Positions 15,041 through 24,526 are shown, numbered from the stretch's first letter. The stretch: DNA of 64,000 nt from Prevotella sp. (GCA_017651265.1 JAGCDO010000049.1:1-64000), one strand, 5' to 3'. The notes: generated from the letters alone by a model not told the origin. Numbers and translations are program-made.

Positions 15041-16873
15041 TTACTTTCCCTTACTGTATAGCTTTGAAATCAGGTCGGGACGACCGATGCGCTTGAGTTC
15101 CTGTTCGATATGGCGGCGTTCTTCGCGCTTATACCAGAAGAAGAACATGCGCTGGGCAAGTTTCTCACGGGCCGTCTTGGCTGAGAAGACGGGTTCTAAG
15201 GTGTAGGGATCATAACCGGAATACCACATCTCCGTGGCAATGGTCATGGGCGTCGGCGTGAAGTCCTGCACCTGCTCCAGATGGAAATCCAGTCGTTTGG
15301 TGATGACCGCCAGCTCGGCCATGTCAGCTTCCTTGCAGCCAGGATGACTGCTGATAAAATAAGGTATGAGCTGCTGTCGCATGTTCTCCTCGCGGTTGAT
15401 ACGGTCGAAGATGCGTTTGAACTGCTCGAACTGCTGGAAGGAAGGCTTTCGCATTAGGTATAACACCTTGTCGGAAGTGTGTTCAGGCGCCACCTTCAGT
15501 CGACCGCTCACATGTTTGCAAATCAGTTCGCGGGTATATTGCCTTGCTGCCTCATTACTCTTCTCATCCTTGCTGTGGTGCAACAGAAGGTCGTAGCGCA
15601 CACCACTGCCGATGAAACTCTTCTTCACCTTCGGCAGGGCATCCACAGCATGGTAGATATCCAGCAGGGCAGAGTGGTCGGTGTTCAGGTTCGGACACAC
15701 CTGCGGATGGATGCAGGAAGGACGCTTGCATTTCTCACAGGCAAGGAGGTTACGACCGTGCATGCCGTACATGTTGGCCGACGGACCGCCCAAATCGCTG
15801 AGGTAGCCTTTGAAGTCGGGCATCTCTGCTACCTGTCTTACCTCTTTTAATATACTCTCCTTACTGCGGCAGGTGATGAACTTACCTTGATGGGCAGAGA
15901 TGGTGCAGAAAGCGCAACCGCCGAAACAGCCACGGTGGATATTCACCGAGTGTTTGATCATCTCATAGGCAGGAATACGCTTACCCTTGTATTTGGGATG
16001 CGGCAGACGGGTGTAGGGGAGATCGAAAGAGGCATCGAGCTCATCGGTTGTCATGGGGGGATTGGGTGGATTAACCACCGCATATACCCCATCCACTTTC
16101 TGCAGGAGGCGCTGCGCATGGTATTTGTTCGACTCCTCTTCAATATGTCGGTAGTTCTCGGCCTCCGCTCTTTTGTTTCGCAGACACTCCTCATGGGAGT
16201 GCAACACGATATCGTCGTTGGTGATTCCTCCGGGAATATCTTTCTCCTTGGCCAGATAGACGGTCTGGGGAAGATCATGTAGCTGTTTGATGTCCTCACC
16301 CTCGGCCAATCGTTGGGCGATGCTGACAACCGTCTTCTCGCCCATACCGTAGCTGATGATGTCGGCACCCGAGTCACAGAGGATACACTTCCTGAGCTTA
16401 TCCTGCCAGTAGTCGTAGTGGGTGAGTCGACGAAGGGAAGCCTCGATGCCGCCCAAGACAATGGGCACGTCGGGGTAGAGCTGACGGAGGATACGACTAT
16501 AGACAATGGTGGGGTATTCCGGACGACAGTCGTGCCTGCCATCAGGACTGTAAGCATCCTCCGACCGTAGTCGTCTGTTGGCTGTGTATTTGTTCACCAT
16601 CGAGTCCATACACCCCGGTGAGATACCAAAGAACAGACGGGGCCGTCCGAGTTTCTTGAAGTCGCGATAGTCACCATGCCAGTCGGGCTGGGGTATGATG
16701 GCCACCCGATAGCCATGGGATTCGAGAACCCGACCGATGACCGCTGCACCAAAAGACGGGTGATCCACATAGGCGTCACCCGAGAACAGGATCACATCCA
16801 CGTAATCCCATCCCCGCAGCTCCATCTCCTTCTTGGTAGTAGGGAGAAAATCAGTCAGGCGGTATTCCTTCAT
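15041..16873 (-). CDS. ygiQ: YgiQ family radical SAM protein
   Basis: 610 residues. Starts with the YgiQ-type N-terminal region (FLPTTKKEMELRGWDYVDVI) and a B12-binding-like fold, then the radical SAM domain with HRGCFGGCAFC (three cluster cysteines near residues 315-322) and the C-terminal APEHTSDKVL region. The family is widely conserved but its reaction is not established. It is the last gene of a five-gene minus-strand run and its ATG overlaps the stop of the preceding small gene by 4 bp (ATGA), so the two are translationally coupled. Confidence 0.93.
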   Translation of the reverse strand: MKEYRLTDFLPTTKKEMELRGWDYVDVILFSGDAYVDHPSFGAAVIGRVLESHGYRVAIIPQPDWHGDYRDFKKLGRPRLFFGISPGCMDSMVNKYTANRRLRSEDAYSPDGRHDCRPEYPTIVYSRILRQLYPDVPIVLGGIEASLRRLTHYDYWQDKLRKCILCDSGADIISYGMGEKTVVSIAQRLAEGEDIKQLHDLPQTVYLAKEKDIPGGITNDDIVLHSHEECLRNKRAEAENYRHIEEESNKYHAQRLLQKVDGVYAVVNPPNPPMTTDELDASFDLPYTRLPHPKYKGKRIPAYEMIKHSVNIHRGCFGGCAFCTISAHQGKFITCRSKESILKEVRQVAEMPDFKGYLSDLGGPSANMYGMHGRNLLACEKCKRPSCIHPQVCPNLNTDHSALLDIYHAVDALPKVKKSFIGSGVRYDLLLHHSKDEKSNEAARQYTRELICKHVSGRLKVAPEHTSDKVLYLMRKPSFQQFEQFKRIFDRINREENMRQQLIPYFISSHPGCKEADMAELAVITKRLDFHLEQVQDFTPTPMTIATEMWYSGYDPYTLEPVFSAKTAREKLAQRMFFFWYKREERRHIEQELKRIGRPDLISKLYSKGK

Positions 16874-17184
16874 ACTTCTTCGTTAGCGGCCTTCTTCTCT
16901 TCCCAGGTTACATAGAGTTGAACCAGGTTGGTCAGACCCAAGGCTTTCATGTTCTTGTGATAGATCACGTCGAGACAAAGATCCATCAGGTCACGGTCCA
17001 CCTCGGGCAACGACTCAAGGATAGCGCGGCAGTTCAGTTTCAGCTTGTCGAGAACGGCCTCGTCGATGATACCATTGCTGTCGATGAGGTTTTTCAGGAG
17101 TGCATATCTCCCGATGGTTTCCAGATGAGCATCCGTTACCTCGATGCTTCTGGTGCCAGATGCGTTTGCTTGTATTTTATACAT
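16870..17184 (-). CDS. Conserved hypothetical protein coupled to ygiQ, 104 aa
   Basis: Not recognised. The frame is open further upstream, but the ATG at 17184 gives MYKIQANASGTRSIEV and falls 18 bp after the stop of the large lipoprotein gene, so it is the likely start. The protein is soluble, mostly helical in look, acidic, with a VYHKNMKALGL-like conserved-looking C-terminal half (VIYHKNMKALGLTNLVQLYV). No cysteine pairs or catalytic motif apart from single residues. The 4-bp overlap with ygiQ suggests a shared function or simply shared expression. Confidence 0.75.
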   Translation of the reverse strand: MYKIQANASGTRSIEVTDAHLETIGRYALLKNLIDSNGIIDEAVLDKLKLNCRAILESLPEVDRDLMDLCLDVIYHKNMKALGLTNLVQLYVTWEEKKAANEEV

Positions 17185-17201
17185 GGTTGTAATGATTGAA
17201 T

Positions 17202-19847
17202 TTACGGTATGAGGAAATTGATGATGGCTTTCATCACCGCCGCCCGTTTCCTTGGCGAGGTGATGCACTCGAAGGGGAAGCCGATGGTGAATGACTTATA
17301 GTCATTCCCGTCGTAGGCCACGCAGGCAGAGGTACCATTGGAGTAGGTGAGTGCGCAGTAGGCGGGCTGCAAGGGGTTCAGCACATCGGTGGAAGTGGCG
17401 GCATAATGCTCTTCATTGAGCATGCGGTAGATGGGTAGGGTGGTGCCCATACCGCTGATGATGGAGTCGTTACTGTTTCGGATGGTTCCACCATAGCTCA
17501 CCTTCAGGATGTTCCGCATAAAGGTGGAGTCGGCCTTTGAACGCATATCACACCCAAGATAAGCACCACTCACCAGTAAGGCACCACCGCTGCGGGTGTA
17601 CTTGGTAAGGATATCCTGCATACGAGAAGGGAAGGTCTTGTACGACCCTAATGCGTTGGGATCGTTCTTCTCCAGTCCGTAGAGCATATCCACGAGATGG
17701 TATTTCATCAGATCCACCTTCCCGCTCTCCACCGAGCTGGCACTGCAGCTGGTGACATTGTACTGCAGCATACTGCGCATAGCCTCGGCATGGGTGGTGG
17801 GGTAGTTGAACTCGTTACCTACCAGGAACTGTCCTTCCCATTCCTGACCGCTATAGCCAAGGGCGCCCGGACCTTCAAGACCGGCCTGACTCTTGTCGAA
17901 ACAAATCTGCTTACCACCCCATCCGGCTGTTGTCCCGTCGCTCACACCTGGGTCGATGTCAAAGTCGAAACCTTGCTCGTTGGTGGTGTTGCGAACGGCA
18001 GGAGGTGCCAGTCGGCGGAATCCGTTGACAATCATGATGGATCGGGTGGCTCCGGCATGATGCAAGGCCGCGAGCGTTTCCGATGGGAAGCTCTCACCAC
18101 CTTTGTTGATGGCAGTAACCTTGAAGTTATAGATGACACCTGGCTGCAGGTTCATCTTGCATGAACGACTCTTGATGACCTGTCCGTTATCGAAGCCGCC
18201 TGCTCCCTTAGAGGTATAGACCACATAGGAAGTGGGCTTGGCCGTTTTCTCCAGCGGGTCGTCCTGATCCTCCCAACTCAGCGTCACCTCATCGGCCCCG
18301 GTGAACTCCACCCGCAGGTCCTGGGGTGGGAGGGGAGCAACAACATAGTTCTTGTCGTGCCTGTTCGAGAGGAACTGAAGAATAGACTTATATACACTGC
18401 GTGCCAATGCGAACCGGAAAGTAGGATCCTGCGCCAGTCGCATATCCGGGAAATTCTGGTGTGACAGGGTTTCCATGATGGCCGAAGGTACTTCAGGAAG
18501 ACGAGTCTCGGAATAGTTCGCATCACGGATATCCCGAACAGGCCAGTCGAGACCGTACAGTTTGTTGAGATCGTTTTTCTGGTTGTTCAACAGTAATGAG
18601 GCAAAGATACGCGACTGGTCTCTGCTGTCGCCGTTGTTCAGCAGACCGTCGTGGAAATTGGTCGTGTAGATGCCTAACGAACCGGTCAGTGAGGCGAAGT
18701 CCTTGGCAAAGCCCGCATCACTATGTACCGCCAACGACAGTTCGATGGGCACATGCTTGCCTTCCAGGGTAGGCATATAACGAGAACCGCCGCCAATCCA
18801 GTTGGTCATGAGCGACCGCACATTAATATCATCGGCATAGTCATCCTGTCCGTTCTTACTGCTATACACCTCATAAGGAGCACCGGCCCACTGGGCATAG
18901 TAACGTGCACCCTCCAAGGCACGGGGCATTCCGCTGACGGAGCCGGAACGGGTGATATTTCCCATTCCTCCGCCGAAGCGGACCGCATCGGAAGTGACAA
19001 CACCTTTCTGATCACTCAGGTTACTTACCACCACGCTGTTGAGACGACTGCAACCGCGGTCGAAATGGAAGGTTCCCAGATATACCCACGTGCTGCCGCC
19101 CATGCGTTGGTTCACGCTGAACACCGAAGCCTGTCCTTGGTGATAGACGGTATATTGCACGTTGTCAACACTGTTCTCCAGGGTGGGATAGCTCACATAG
19201 ACCGCATAACTGCCTGATTCCTCGAACTGAGGCTGGTAGGTAATTAAACTGGGATTGGCATGGGTGGTCTTGACCATACGGGCCGTGCCAGCCAGAAACG
19301 GGTTCTCCCCATCGTGATAGGCTCCCTGATGCAAGGCAAAACCTTTCACATCAGCATCTTTCCATCTGTTCTGGGTGTTTGTCTCCATGTAGTTGGGCGA
19401 CTGTGAGTGGTCGTTATCTACAATCAACTCATGCTTTTGCCAGTCGCGTTCACGGGGAGTGAACACGTTGGCGCCAGCTTTCTCCAGCATCGGAATGAGA
19501 TAGGGAACCACGATGGTCTGCGTGAACAGGTCCTCGGTGGTACCGAACAGGGAAGGGCGCTGCCATTTCCAGGTGCCCTTGGGGATATCATAATAATAGC
19601 CATGACTGGCCCAGAGGGAAACATGTCTGTCTTGTAATCCTTGGGTAATCTCGAAGGGTCTTGACAGGTTCTTTACCCATGGTTCCTTCTCGTACTGAAC
19701 TCTTTTCTCTACTTCTTCTACTTTATCCGTCTTCCCTGTCTGTACAGGAATAGAACCTTGCACTGGTCTGTTATCATTCACAACCCGATGGGTTCCACAA
19801 CTCCATAAAAGCAGACAGGTGAATGCAAAAACAATCTTTTTCTTCAT
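17202..19847 (-). CDS. Lipoprotein with amidase-like and golvesin-like domains
   Basis: 881 residues with a lipoprotein signal (lipobox LWSC, Cys17), so probably attached to the outer membrane. The first half contains an amidase_3-like N-acetylmuramoyl-L-alanine amidase scaffold (LWASHGYYYD; later AVHSDAGF and IMETLSHQNFPDMR, fitting zinc ligands His/Glu) interrupted by a golvesin C-terminal-like beta domain (about residues 220-300, FEESGSYAVYVSYP). A fibronectin type III domain (about 510-590) and a Rossmann-like C-terminal part follow. Bacteroidales homologues are often called xanthan lyase or golvesin-domain proteins; the true substrate, peptidoglycan or another polymer, is not settled. 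It is in a run with a PlsC-like acyltransferase. Confidence 0.75.
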   Translation of the reverse strand: MKKKIVFAFTCLLLWSCGTHRVVNDNRPVQGSIPVQTGKTDKVEEVEKRVQYEKEPWVKNLSRPFEITQGLQDRHVSLWASHGYYYDIPKGTWKWQRPSLFGTTEDLFTQTIVVPYLIPMLEKAGANVFTPRERDWQKHELIVDNDHSQSPNYMETNTQNRWKDADVKGFALHQGAYHDGENPFLAGTARMVKTTHANPSLITYQPQFEESGSYAVYVSYPTLENSVDNVQYTVYHQGQASVFSVNQRMGGSTWVYLGTFHFDRGCSRLNSVVVSNLSDQKGVVTSDAVRFGGGMGNITRSGSVSGMPRALEGARYYAQWAGAPYEVYSSKNGQDDYADDINVRSLMTNWIGGGSRYMPTLEGKHVPIELSLAVHSDAGFAKDFASLTGSLGIYTTNFHDGLLNNGDSRDQSRIFASLLLNNQKNDLNKLYGLDWPVRDIRDANYSETRLPEVPSAIMETLSHQNFPDMRLAQDPTFRFALARSVYKSILQFLSNRHDKNYVVAPLPPQDLRVEFTGADEVTLSWEDQDDPLEKTAKPTSYVVYTSKGAGGFDNGQVIKSRSCKMNLQPGVIYNFKVTAINKGGESFPSETLAALHHAGATRSIMIVNGFRRLAPPAVRNTTNEQGFDFDIDPGVSDGTTAGWGGKQICFDKSQAGLEGPGALGYSGQEWEGQFLVGNEFNYPTTHAEAMRSMLQYNVTSCSASSVESGKVDLMKYHLVDMLYGLEKNDPNALGSYKTFPSRMQDILTKYTRSGGALLVSGAYLGCDMRSKADSTFMRNILKVSYGGTIRNSNDSIISGMGTTLPIYRMLNEEHYAATSTDVLNPLQPAYCALTYSNGTSACVAYDGNDYKSFTIGFPFECITSPRKRAAVMKAIINFLIP

Positions 19848-19852
19848 GCGTC

Positions 19853-20407
19853 TTAAATCTCGCCTATAGTGAACAACTCCGGTTTCTTTCCCTTACAATC
19901 CTTGAAATACAATTTGATTTCCCGCATCTCGTTGTCGATATCACCTGTAGGGATGATGCTGCGGGTGCAGCGGATCAGTTTCTTCTCGTAATCGAGACCG
20001 TACAACAGGATGGGTATCTGCGCCTTGAGGGCAATATAATAGAAACCTTTTTTCCAATCAGGGTTCAACGATCGCGTTCCTTCTGGGGTAATGCACAGAT
20101 GGAACGTCTTTTCCTGCATGGCTGTTTCCGCAAGGTTGTCGGTCATACTCGATTTCTTGGAACGCCACACAGGAATGCCTCCGATGCGTCGGAACAGGTT
20201 TCCCAACGGCCACCGGAACCACTCTTTCTTCATGAGGTAATTAATCGTATAGCCTTCCGCCCGCATGTAGAGTTGTCCAAGAAGGAAATCCCAGTTGCTG
20301 GTGTGGGGAGCTAAACATATGATGTACTTATCGGGGTGGGCAACAGTTATCTCCTTTGTCCACCCCAGACGTTTGTATAATAGCCAACGACAAAAACTCT
20401 GTATCAT
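19853..20407 (-). CDS. PlsC-like acyltransferase
   Basis: 184 residues of the 1-acyl-glycerol-3-phosphate acyltransferase fold. The catalytic HX4D motif is HTSNWD (residues about 35-40) and the phosphate-binding PEGTRS is near residue 109. It is shorter than PlsC (about 240) and lacks a clear N-terminal membrane anchor, a form common in Bacteroidetes and linked to lipid or ornithine-lipid remodelling; substrate not known. It is 5 bp upstream of the lipoprotein gene and 5 bp after a small unknown gene, so it is in the operon. Confidence 0.83.
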   Translation of the reverse strand: MIQSFCRWLLYKRLGWTKEITVAHPDKYIICLAPHTSNWDFLLGQLYMRAEGYTINYLMKKEWFRWPLGNLFRRIGGIPVWRSKKSSMTDNLAETAMQEKTFHLCITPEGTRSLNPDWKKGFYYIALKAQIPILLYGLDYEKKLIRCTRSIIPTGDIDNEMREIKLYFKDCKGKKPELFTIGEI

Positions 20408-20412
20408 ATCTG

Positions 20413-20685
20413 TTAATTCAAGTTGCCTATCTGATCGATAAACTCTGAAACATCCTTGTTGAAATCATTGATCAGGATTCTGAAGTATTGCTTCTGCGGA
20501 ATACCTGGTTCAGGATGTGAGATGCGTTTCACATAGTCGCTTTGAATGTGCAAGATGGAAGATAGAAGAGCTTCTACATTGTCCTGGTTGGGCTTCCCAC
20601 TATACAACGATGCCGCTACACACTCTGCGAATAATTCACTGCAGATGTAATTGATGGTTTTCTTTAATTCTCTTTTGTTCAACAT
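20413..20685 (-). CDS. Small conserved hypothetical protein, 90 aa
   Basis: Not recognised. Starts MLNKRELKKTINYICSELF; the ATG at 20685 has AAGGAG 9 bp upstream and is preferred over a TTG two codons earlier. The product is soluble and predicted helical, with two cysteines in the first 25 residues (CSELFAEC). It is the first gene of the minus-strand run toward ygiQ and has a promoter box at 20729-20736. The combination of a good ribosome site, a promoter and 5-bp spacing to the next gene argues that it is real. Confidence 0.8.
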   Translation of the reverse strand: MLNKRELKKTINYICSELFAECVAASLYSGKPNQDNVEALLSSILHIQSDYVKRISHPEPGIPQKQYFRILINDFNKDVSEFIDQIGNLN

Positions 20686-20728
20686 ATACAATAGCTCCTT
20701 TCATTACCTATTTGTTAACTTCATGTGA

Positions 20729-20736
20729 CAAATATA
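20729..20736 (-). promoter_or_regulatory. Promoter minus-7 box of the five-gene minus run
   Basis: Minus strand TATATTTG, 44 bp from the ATG at 20685; a TTTG 23 bp further upstream may serve as minus-33. Confidence 0.7.
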
Positions 20737-20831
20737 GCAATTTTTCTATATACATGGTGCAAAGAACGATAAAAAATATCTTAAAAACTTGATTTTATTC
20801 AAAAACCTTTCCAAATCTCCGAGAAAAAGCG

Positions 20832-20839
20832 TATTTTTG
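20832..20839 (+). promoter_or_regulatory. Promoter minus-7 box of the PPi-PFK gene
   Basis: TATTTTTG followed by a leader of about 55 nt to the ATG at 20904. Confidence 0.75.
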
Positions 20840-20903
20840 CACTTGATTTTTAAGTAGTAAGGATATACAACAATAAATTTTCAATAAACATTTTAACAGG
20901 ATT

Positions 20904-22541
20904 ATGGAAAAAAGTGCATTGCAGCTGGCAAGGGCTGCTTATCAGCCTAAATTGCCAAAGGCTCTTCAAGGTGCAGTAAAGGTAAAAGAAGGTGCTCCAA
21001 CACAGAGCGTGGATAACCAGGAAGAAATCAAGGCTCTCTTCCCCAACACTTACGGAATGCCGCTTATCGAGTTCGAACAGAGCGACGTTGCTAATACGGC
21101 AAAGATGAATGTCGGTGTCATCCTCAGTGGTGGACAGGCTCCCGGCGGACACAATGTGATTACCGGTCTTTTCGATACCATTAAGAAACTGAATCCCGAG
21201 AACCGTCTCTTCGGCTTCATCCTCGGTCCTGGCGGTCTGGTTGACCATCAGTATCTGGAGATCACAGAAGACTTCATCGACGACTACCGCAACACTGGTG
21301 GTTTCGACATGATCGGTTCCGGTCGTACCAAGCTGGAGAAGGTTGATCAGTTTGAGAAAGGATTGGAGATTATCCGTGAGCTCGACATCAAGGCTATCGT
21401 GATTATCGGTGGTGATGACTCTAATACCAATGCTTGTGTGCTCGCTGAGTACTATGCAGCCAAGAAGTATGGCGTTCAGGTGATCGGTTGTCCGAAGACC
21501 ATCGACGGTGACCTGAAGAACGACCAGATTGAGACTTCATTCGGTTTCGATACTGCTTGTAAGACTTACTCCGAGCTGATTGGTAATATCGAGCGCGACT
21601 GTAATTCTGCCCGCAAGTATTGGCACTTCATCAAGGTGATGGGACGTTCTGCTTCTCATATCGCTTTGGAGTGCGCCCTGCAGTGCCAGCCGAACATCTG
21701 TCTGATTTCTGAGGAGGTTGAGGCTAAGGGTATGAGCCTTGACGATATCGTAGAATATATCGCTAATGCTGTTGCTCAGCGTGCTGCCGACGGTAATAAC
21801 TTCGGTACTGTCATTATTCCTGAAGGTGTCATTGAGTTCATTCCTGCCATTAAGAAACTGATTGCTCAGCTGAACGACGTACTGGCTTTGCCAGAGGCTA
21901 AGGAGATCAGTCGTGACGAGCAGGTTGACTTTGCTAAGAGTCACCTCACCGAGGAGAACCTGAAGGTGTTCAACAGTCTGCCTGTAGGTGTTGCCCGTCA
22001 GCTGGCCCTCGATCGTGATCCTCATGGAAACGTACAGGTTTCTCTGATTGAGACTGAGAAGCTGCTCTCTACCATGGTAGCCCAGAGGCTTGAGAAGATG
22101 AAGAAGGAAGGTAAGTATGTTGGTAAGTTCGGTACTCAGCACCACTTCTTCGGCTATGAAGGACGTTGTGCCGCTCCTTCTAACTTTGATGCTGACTATT
22201 GCTATGCACTGGGTACAAGTGCAGCTCAGCTGATTGCCAACGGTAAGACCGGTTACATGGCTATCGTGAAGAATACCACTGCCAAGACCGATGAGTGGAA
22301 GGCAGGCGGTGTGCCCATCACCATGATGATGAACATGGAGAAGCGTGCTGGTGAGATGAAGCCCGTGATCCGCAAGGCTCTCGTTGAGCTTGACGGTGCT
22401 CCCTTCAAGGAGTTCGCCGCTCATCGTGACGAGTGGGCTCGCAAGACTGCTTACGTATATCCTGGTCCTATCCAGTATTGGGGACCGTCTGAGGTATGCG
22501 ACCAGCCTACCATGACATTGGCCCTGGAGCAGAGCAAATAA
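20904..22541 (+). CDS. pfp: PPi-dependent phosphofructokinase
   Basis: 545 residues, the long clade of diphosphate:fructose-6-phosphate 1-phosphotransferase, a reversible enzyme using PPi instead of ATP. The phosphate-donor loop is GGDDS (residues 169-173) and the catalytic motif is PKTIDGD (197-203): Asp and Lys at these two points define PPi use and contrast with Gly/Gly in the pfkA product of this window. [15 protein letters not shown] and the [11 protein letters not shown] motif fit the family. It is monocistronic with its own promoter and is followed by a heptamer repeat. Codon use is biased as for a highly expressed gene, so this may be the main glycolytic PFK of the cell (inference). 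Confidence 0.95.
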   Translation: MEKSALQLARAAYQPKLPKALQGAVKVKEGAPTQSVDNQEEIKALFPNTYGMPLIEFEQSDVANTAKMNVGVILSGGQAPGGHNVITGLFDTIKKLNPENRLFGFILGPGGLVDHQYLEITEDFIDDYRNTGGFDMIGSGRTKLEKVDQFEKGLEIIRELDIKAIVIIGGDDSNTNACVLAEYYAAKKYGVQVIGCPKTIDGDLKNDQIETSFGFDTACKTYSELIGNIERDCNSARKYWHFIKVMGRSASHIALECALQCQPNICLISEEVEAKGMSLDDIVEYIANAVAQRAADGNNFGTVIIPEGVIEFIPAIKKLIAQLNDVLALPEAKEISRDEQVDFAKSHLTEENLKVFNSLPVGVARQLALDRDPHGNVQVSLIETEKLLSTMVAQRLEKMKKEGKYVGKFGTQHHFFGYEGRCAAPSNFDADYCYALGTSAAQLIANGKTGYMAIVKNTTAKTDEWKAGGVPITMMMNMEKRAGEMKPVIRKALVELDGAPFKEFAAHRDEWARKTAYVYPGPIQYWGPSEVCDQPTMTLALEQSK

Positions 22542-22542
22542 T

Positions 22543-22580
22543 GATAGATAATAGATGAGAGATGAGAGATGAGAGGTGAT
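22543..22580. repeat. GAGAGAT heptamer run
   Basis: GATAGAT, AATAGAT, GAGAGAT, GAGAGAT, GAGAGGT, starting 1 bp after the pfp stop. A partly complementary TCTCTCATC at 22595-22603 could fold back on it as a terminator-like stem. Confidence 0.85.
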
Positions 22581-22620
22581 TATTTCATCTTTTGTCTCTC
22601 ATCTTTCGATTATTCTTCCT

Positions 22621-23421
22621 ATGAAAAAGAAATCCTCTCGTCGATCACATAAGAAAAGACATTGGAGCCGCTATCCCAAATGGGCATGGTGGTTGGGAGG
22701 ATTGTTTGCTATAGGATTGTACGTTTGGTTGTTTTATTATTTCTTCGTGGGCCCCTACGGATTCCGATGGAGAGCTGTCTATGGGGATGCGAAGAATCCA
22801 AACGGATATGAGATCAGGGGTATTGATATCAGTCATTATCAAGGTAAAATCGACTGGGATCAACTGCGTAATGCCATGATTGAAAAGTGCCCCATTCGCT
22901 TTGTGGTTATCAAAGCAACAGAAGGTTCCACGCAATTAGACAAACGCTTTAACGATAATTTCCGTAACGCACAGGAATACGGGTTTATACGTGGCGCTTA
23001 TCACTTCTGGAGCAATAAGTCATCTGCCCGTGACCAAGCTTATTTCTTCCTGAAGAAAGTGCATTTGCAACGAGGCGATTTGCCCCCAGTGTTGGATGTG
23101 GAGCATAAGCCAAAGGATATGTCAATCGAAGATTTCCAACGGGAAATCCTTACATGGTTGCATATTGTGGAAGATAAATACCATGTCAAACCGATTATCT
23201 ATACCTATTACAAGTTCAAGATGAACTATCTGGGTACACCCGTGTTTGACGACTATCCTTATTGGATAGCACATTATTATGTGGATAAGGTGGAATACAG
23301 CGGACCGTGGAAGTTCTGGCAGCATACTGATGCCGGGCGTTTGCCTGGTATCAAGGGCTATGTGGATTTTGATATCTACAACGGGAGCTACTACGATTTG
23401 AAACAGCTGTGTATTAATTAG
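22621..23421 (+). CDS. Membrane-anchored GH25 lysozyme
   Basis: 266 residues. A very basic N terminus (MKKKSSRRSHKKRHWSRYPK) and one membrane helix (about residues 24-45) anchor a glycoside hydrolase family 25 domain facing the periplasm. Catalytic motifs: GIDISHYQGKIDW, VVIKATEGST and the acid pair in PPVLDVEHK. It would cleave the beta-1,4 bond between MurNAc and GlcNAc in peptidoglycan. The start at 22621 is chosen because the basic stretch and helix form a proper signal anchor; a longer frame to 22576 runs into repeat-like sequence. No phage genes are near, so it is a housekeeping cell-wall enzyme. Confidence 0.9.
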   Translation: MKKKSSRRSHKKRHWSRYPKWAWWLGGLFAIGLYVWLFYYFFVGPYGFRWRAVYGDAKNPNGYEIRGIDISHYQGKIDWDQLRNAMIEKCPIRFVVIKATEGSTQLDKRFNDNFRNAQEYGFIRGAYHFWSNKSSARDQAYFFLKKVHLQRGDLPPVLDVEHKPKDMSIEDFQREILTWLHIVEDKYHVKPIIYTYYKFKMNYLGTPVFDDYPYWIAHYYVDKVEYSGPWKFWQHTDAGRLPGIKGYVDFDIYNGSYYDLKQLCIN

Positions 23422-23572
23422 AGGCAAGAAGCAAGAAGCAAGAGGCAAGAAGCAAGAGGCAAGAGGCAAGAAGCAAGAGGCAAGGAGCAAGAGGCAAGGA
23501 GCAAGAGGCAAGGAGCAAGAGGCAAGGAGCAAGAGGCAAGAAGCAAGAGGCAAGAAGCAAGAAGCAAGATAC
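23422..23572. repeat. Heptamer array GCAAGAG/GCAAGAA/GCAAGGA, about 21 copies
   Basis: About 150 bp of unbroken 7-bp units between the stop codons of two convergent genes. Units vary only at the last two bases, and in the middle GCAAGAG and GCAAGGA alternate to give a 14-bp higher-order period. It starts right at the GH25 stop and ends 3 bp from the prmA stop. Both strands read as long open frames only because the units lack stop codons. Confidence 0.97.
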
Positions 23573-23575
23573 AAG

Positions 23576-24454
23576 CTATTCTATACGGAACTGGAGCATG
23601 CACCAGTTGTTCTCACTATTGGCACAGATTAACGACATTCCTAATTTACCCGCTTTCTCAGCCAGTACCATGGAGTCTTCCTCGTAGAACCCGCTGATAA
23701 TTAAGATAGAACCATGTGTCATCACCTCCTTGAACCGGGGCATGTCAGCTAATAGGATGTTCCTATTGATGTTGGCCAATACCACATCGAAAACACCGGA
23801 TACATGCGACAGTACATGGGCATCGCCTAACAACACCTCCAGGTTCTTTACATCATTCAGCTGCGCATTATGCTCAGTGTTCTGTGTGCACCAGTCATCG
23901 ATATCATAACTCACCACTTCTTTCGCACCGCATTTGGAGGCAACGATGGAGAGAATACCAGTACCGCATCCGCAGTCGAGAACGCGCTTTCCCTCCAGAT
24001 CCATGTCCAGCAGGGTTGATACAATCAGACGGGTTGTCTCGTGTGTTCCTGTGCCGAACGACTGCTTGGCATCAATCACGATGTCGTAGGGGAATTCTTT
24101 CTCCGCAGGTCTTGACAGGTTATGAATCACACACCGGTCACCGATATAAATAGGTTCGAATCCCTCCTGTTCCCAAGTCGCATTCCAATCAGCGTCTTCC
24201 AACTCTTCCGTCTCACAGGTAATCTGCAGGGAATCGATGGGGAAGTCCTCCAAGCATTCATCCAGTGTTTCCTGATGAAAGATATCGGCAGGCACATAAC
24301 CGTTCAGACCTGTATCCGTCTCCTCGAACGATTCGTAACCTACCTGAGCGACAAGTGCTGCCAGGATATCACGTGCTGCCTGTAGGCGTTCGGAAAGATC
24401 ATCACCTTGAACGTCTGGGGCAGAAATACGGAACTTCGTTACGTAATATTTCAT
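23576..24454 (-). CDS. prmA: Ribosomal protein L11 methyltransferase
   Basis: 292 residues; trimethylates L11 using S-adenosylmethionine. The N-terminal substrate-recognition domain (1-120) has DADWNATWEQEGFEPI; the Rossmann domain has DAKQSFGTGTHETT, motif I LDCGCGTGILS and motif IV NINRNIL. Length and order match PrmA. It is transcribed from 24475-24482 and ends against the heptamer array, which therefore forms part of its 3' untranslated region or the convergent boundary. Confidence 0.94.
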   Translation of the reverse strand: MKYYVTKFRISAPDVQGDDLSERLQAARDILAALVAQVGYESFEETDTGLNGYVPADIFHQETLDECLEDFPIDSLQITCETEELEDADWNATWEQEGFEPIYIGDRCVIHNLSRPAEKEFPYDIVIDAKQSFGTGTHETTRLIVSTLLDMDLEGKRVLDCGCGTGILSIVASKCGAKEVVSYDIDDWCTQNTEHNAQLNDVKNLEVLLGDAHVLSHVSGVFDVVLANINRNILLADMPRFKEVMTHGSILIISGFYEEDSMVLAEKAGKLGMSLICANSENNWCMLQFRIE

Positions 24455-24474
24455 GCTCAGTGTTAAATTTGATG

Positions 24475-24482
24475 CAAAAGTA
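24475..24482 (-). promoter_or_regulatory. Promoter minus-7 box of prmA
   Basis: Minus strand TACTTTTG, 20 bp from the prmA ATG. It is back to back with the regulated promoter of the 24585 gene. Confidence 0.7.
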
Positions 24483-24490
24483 TAAAAAAA

Positions 24491-24526
24491 TAGGGAAAAT
24501 CCTATCTTTGATTAGGGAAATTCCTT
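24491..24526 (+). promoter_or_regulatory. Paired TAGG operator, site 1 of 3
   Basis: Two copies of TAGG-N6-CCTA/T: TAGGGAAAATCCTA (24491-24504) and TAGGGAAATTCCTT (24513-24526), starts 22 bp apart. The nearer TAGG begins 36 bp before the minus-7 box at 24549. The same layout occurs before the genes at 47964 (+) and 42224 (-). A TATATTTG overlapping the nearer site (24526-24533) is a less likely minus-7 box. Confidence 0.7.

Noticed and set aside
21537-22424. 295-residue antisense frame within the PPi-PFK gene
   Set aside because: Typical shadow of a highly expressed, codon-biased gene.
23418-23603. Leu-Ala-Ser-Cys repeat protein on the minus strand, and a longer version ending at 23574
   Set aside because: These frames are only the heptamer array read in triplets: 7-bp units without stop codons stay open in any frame. 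No start, no signal and no promoter.
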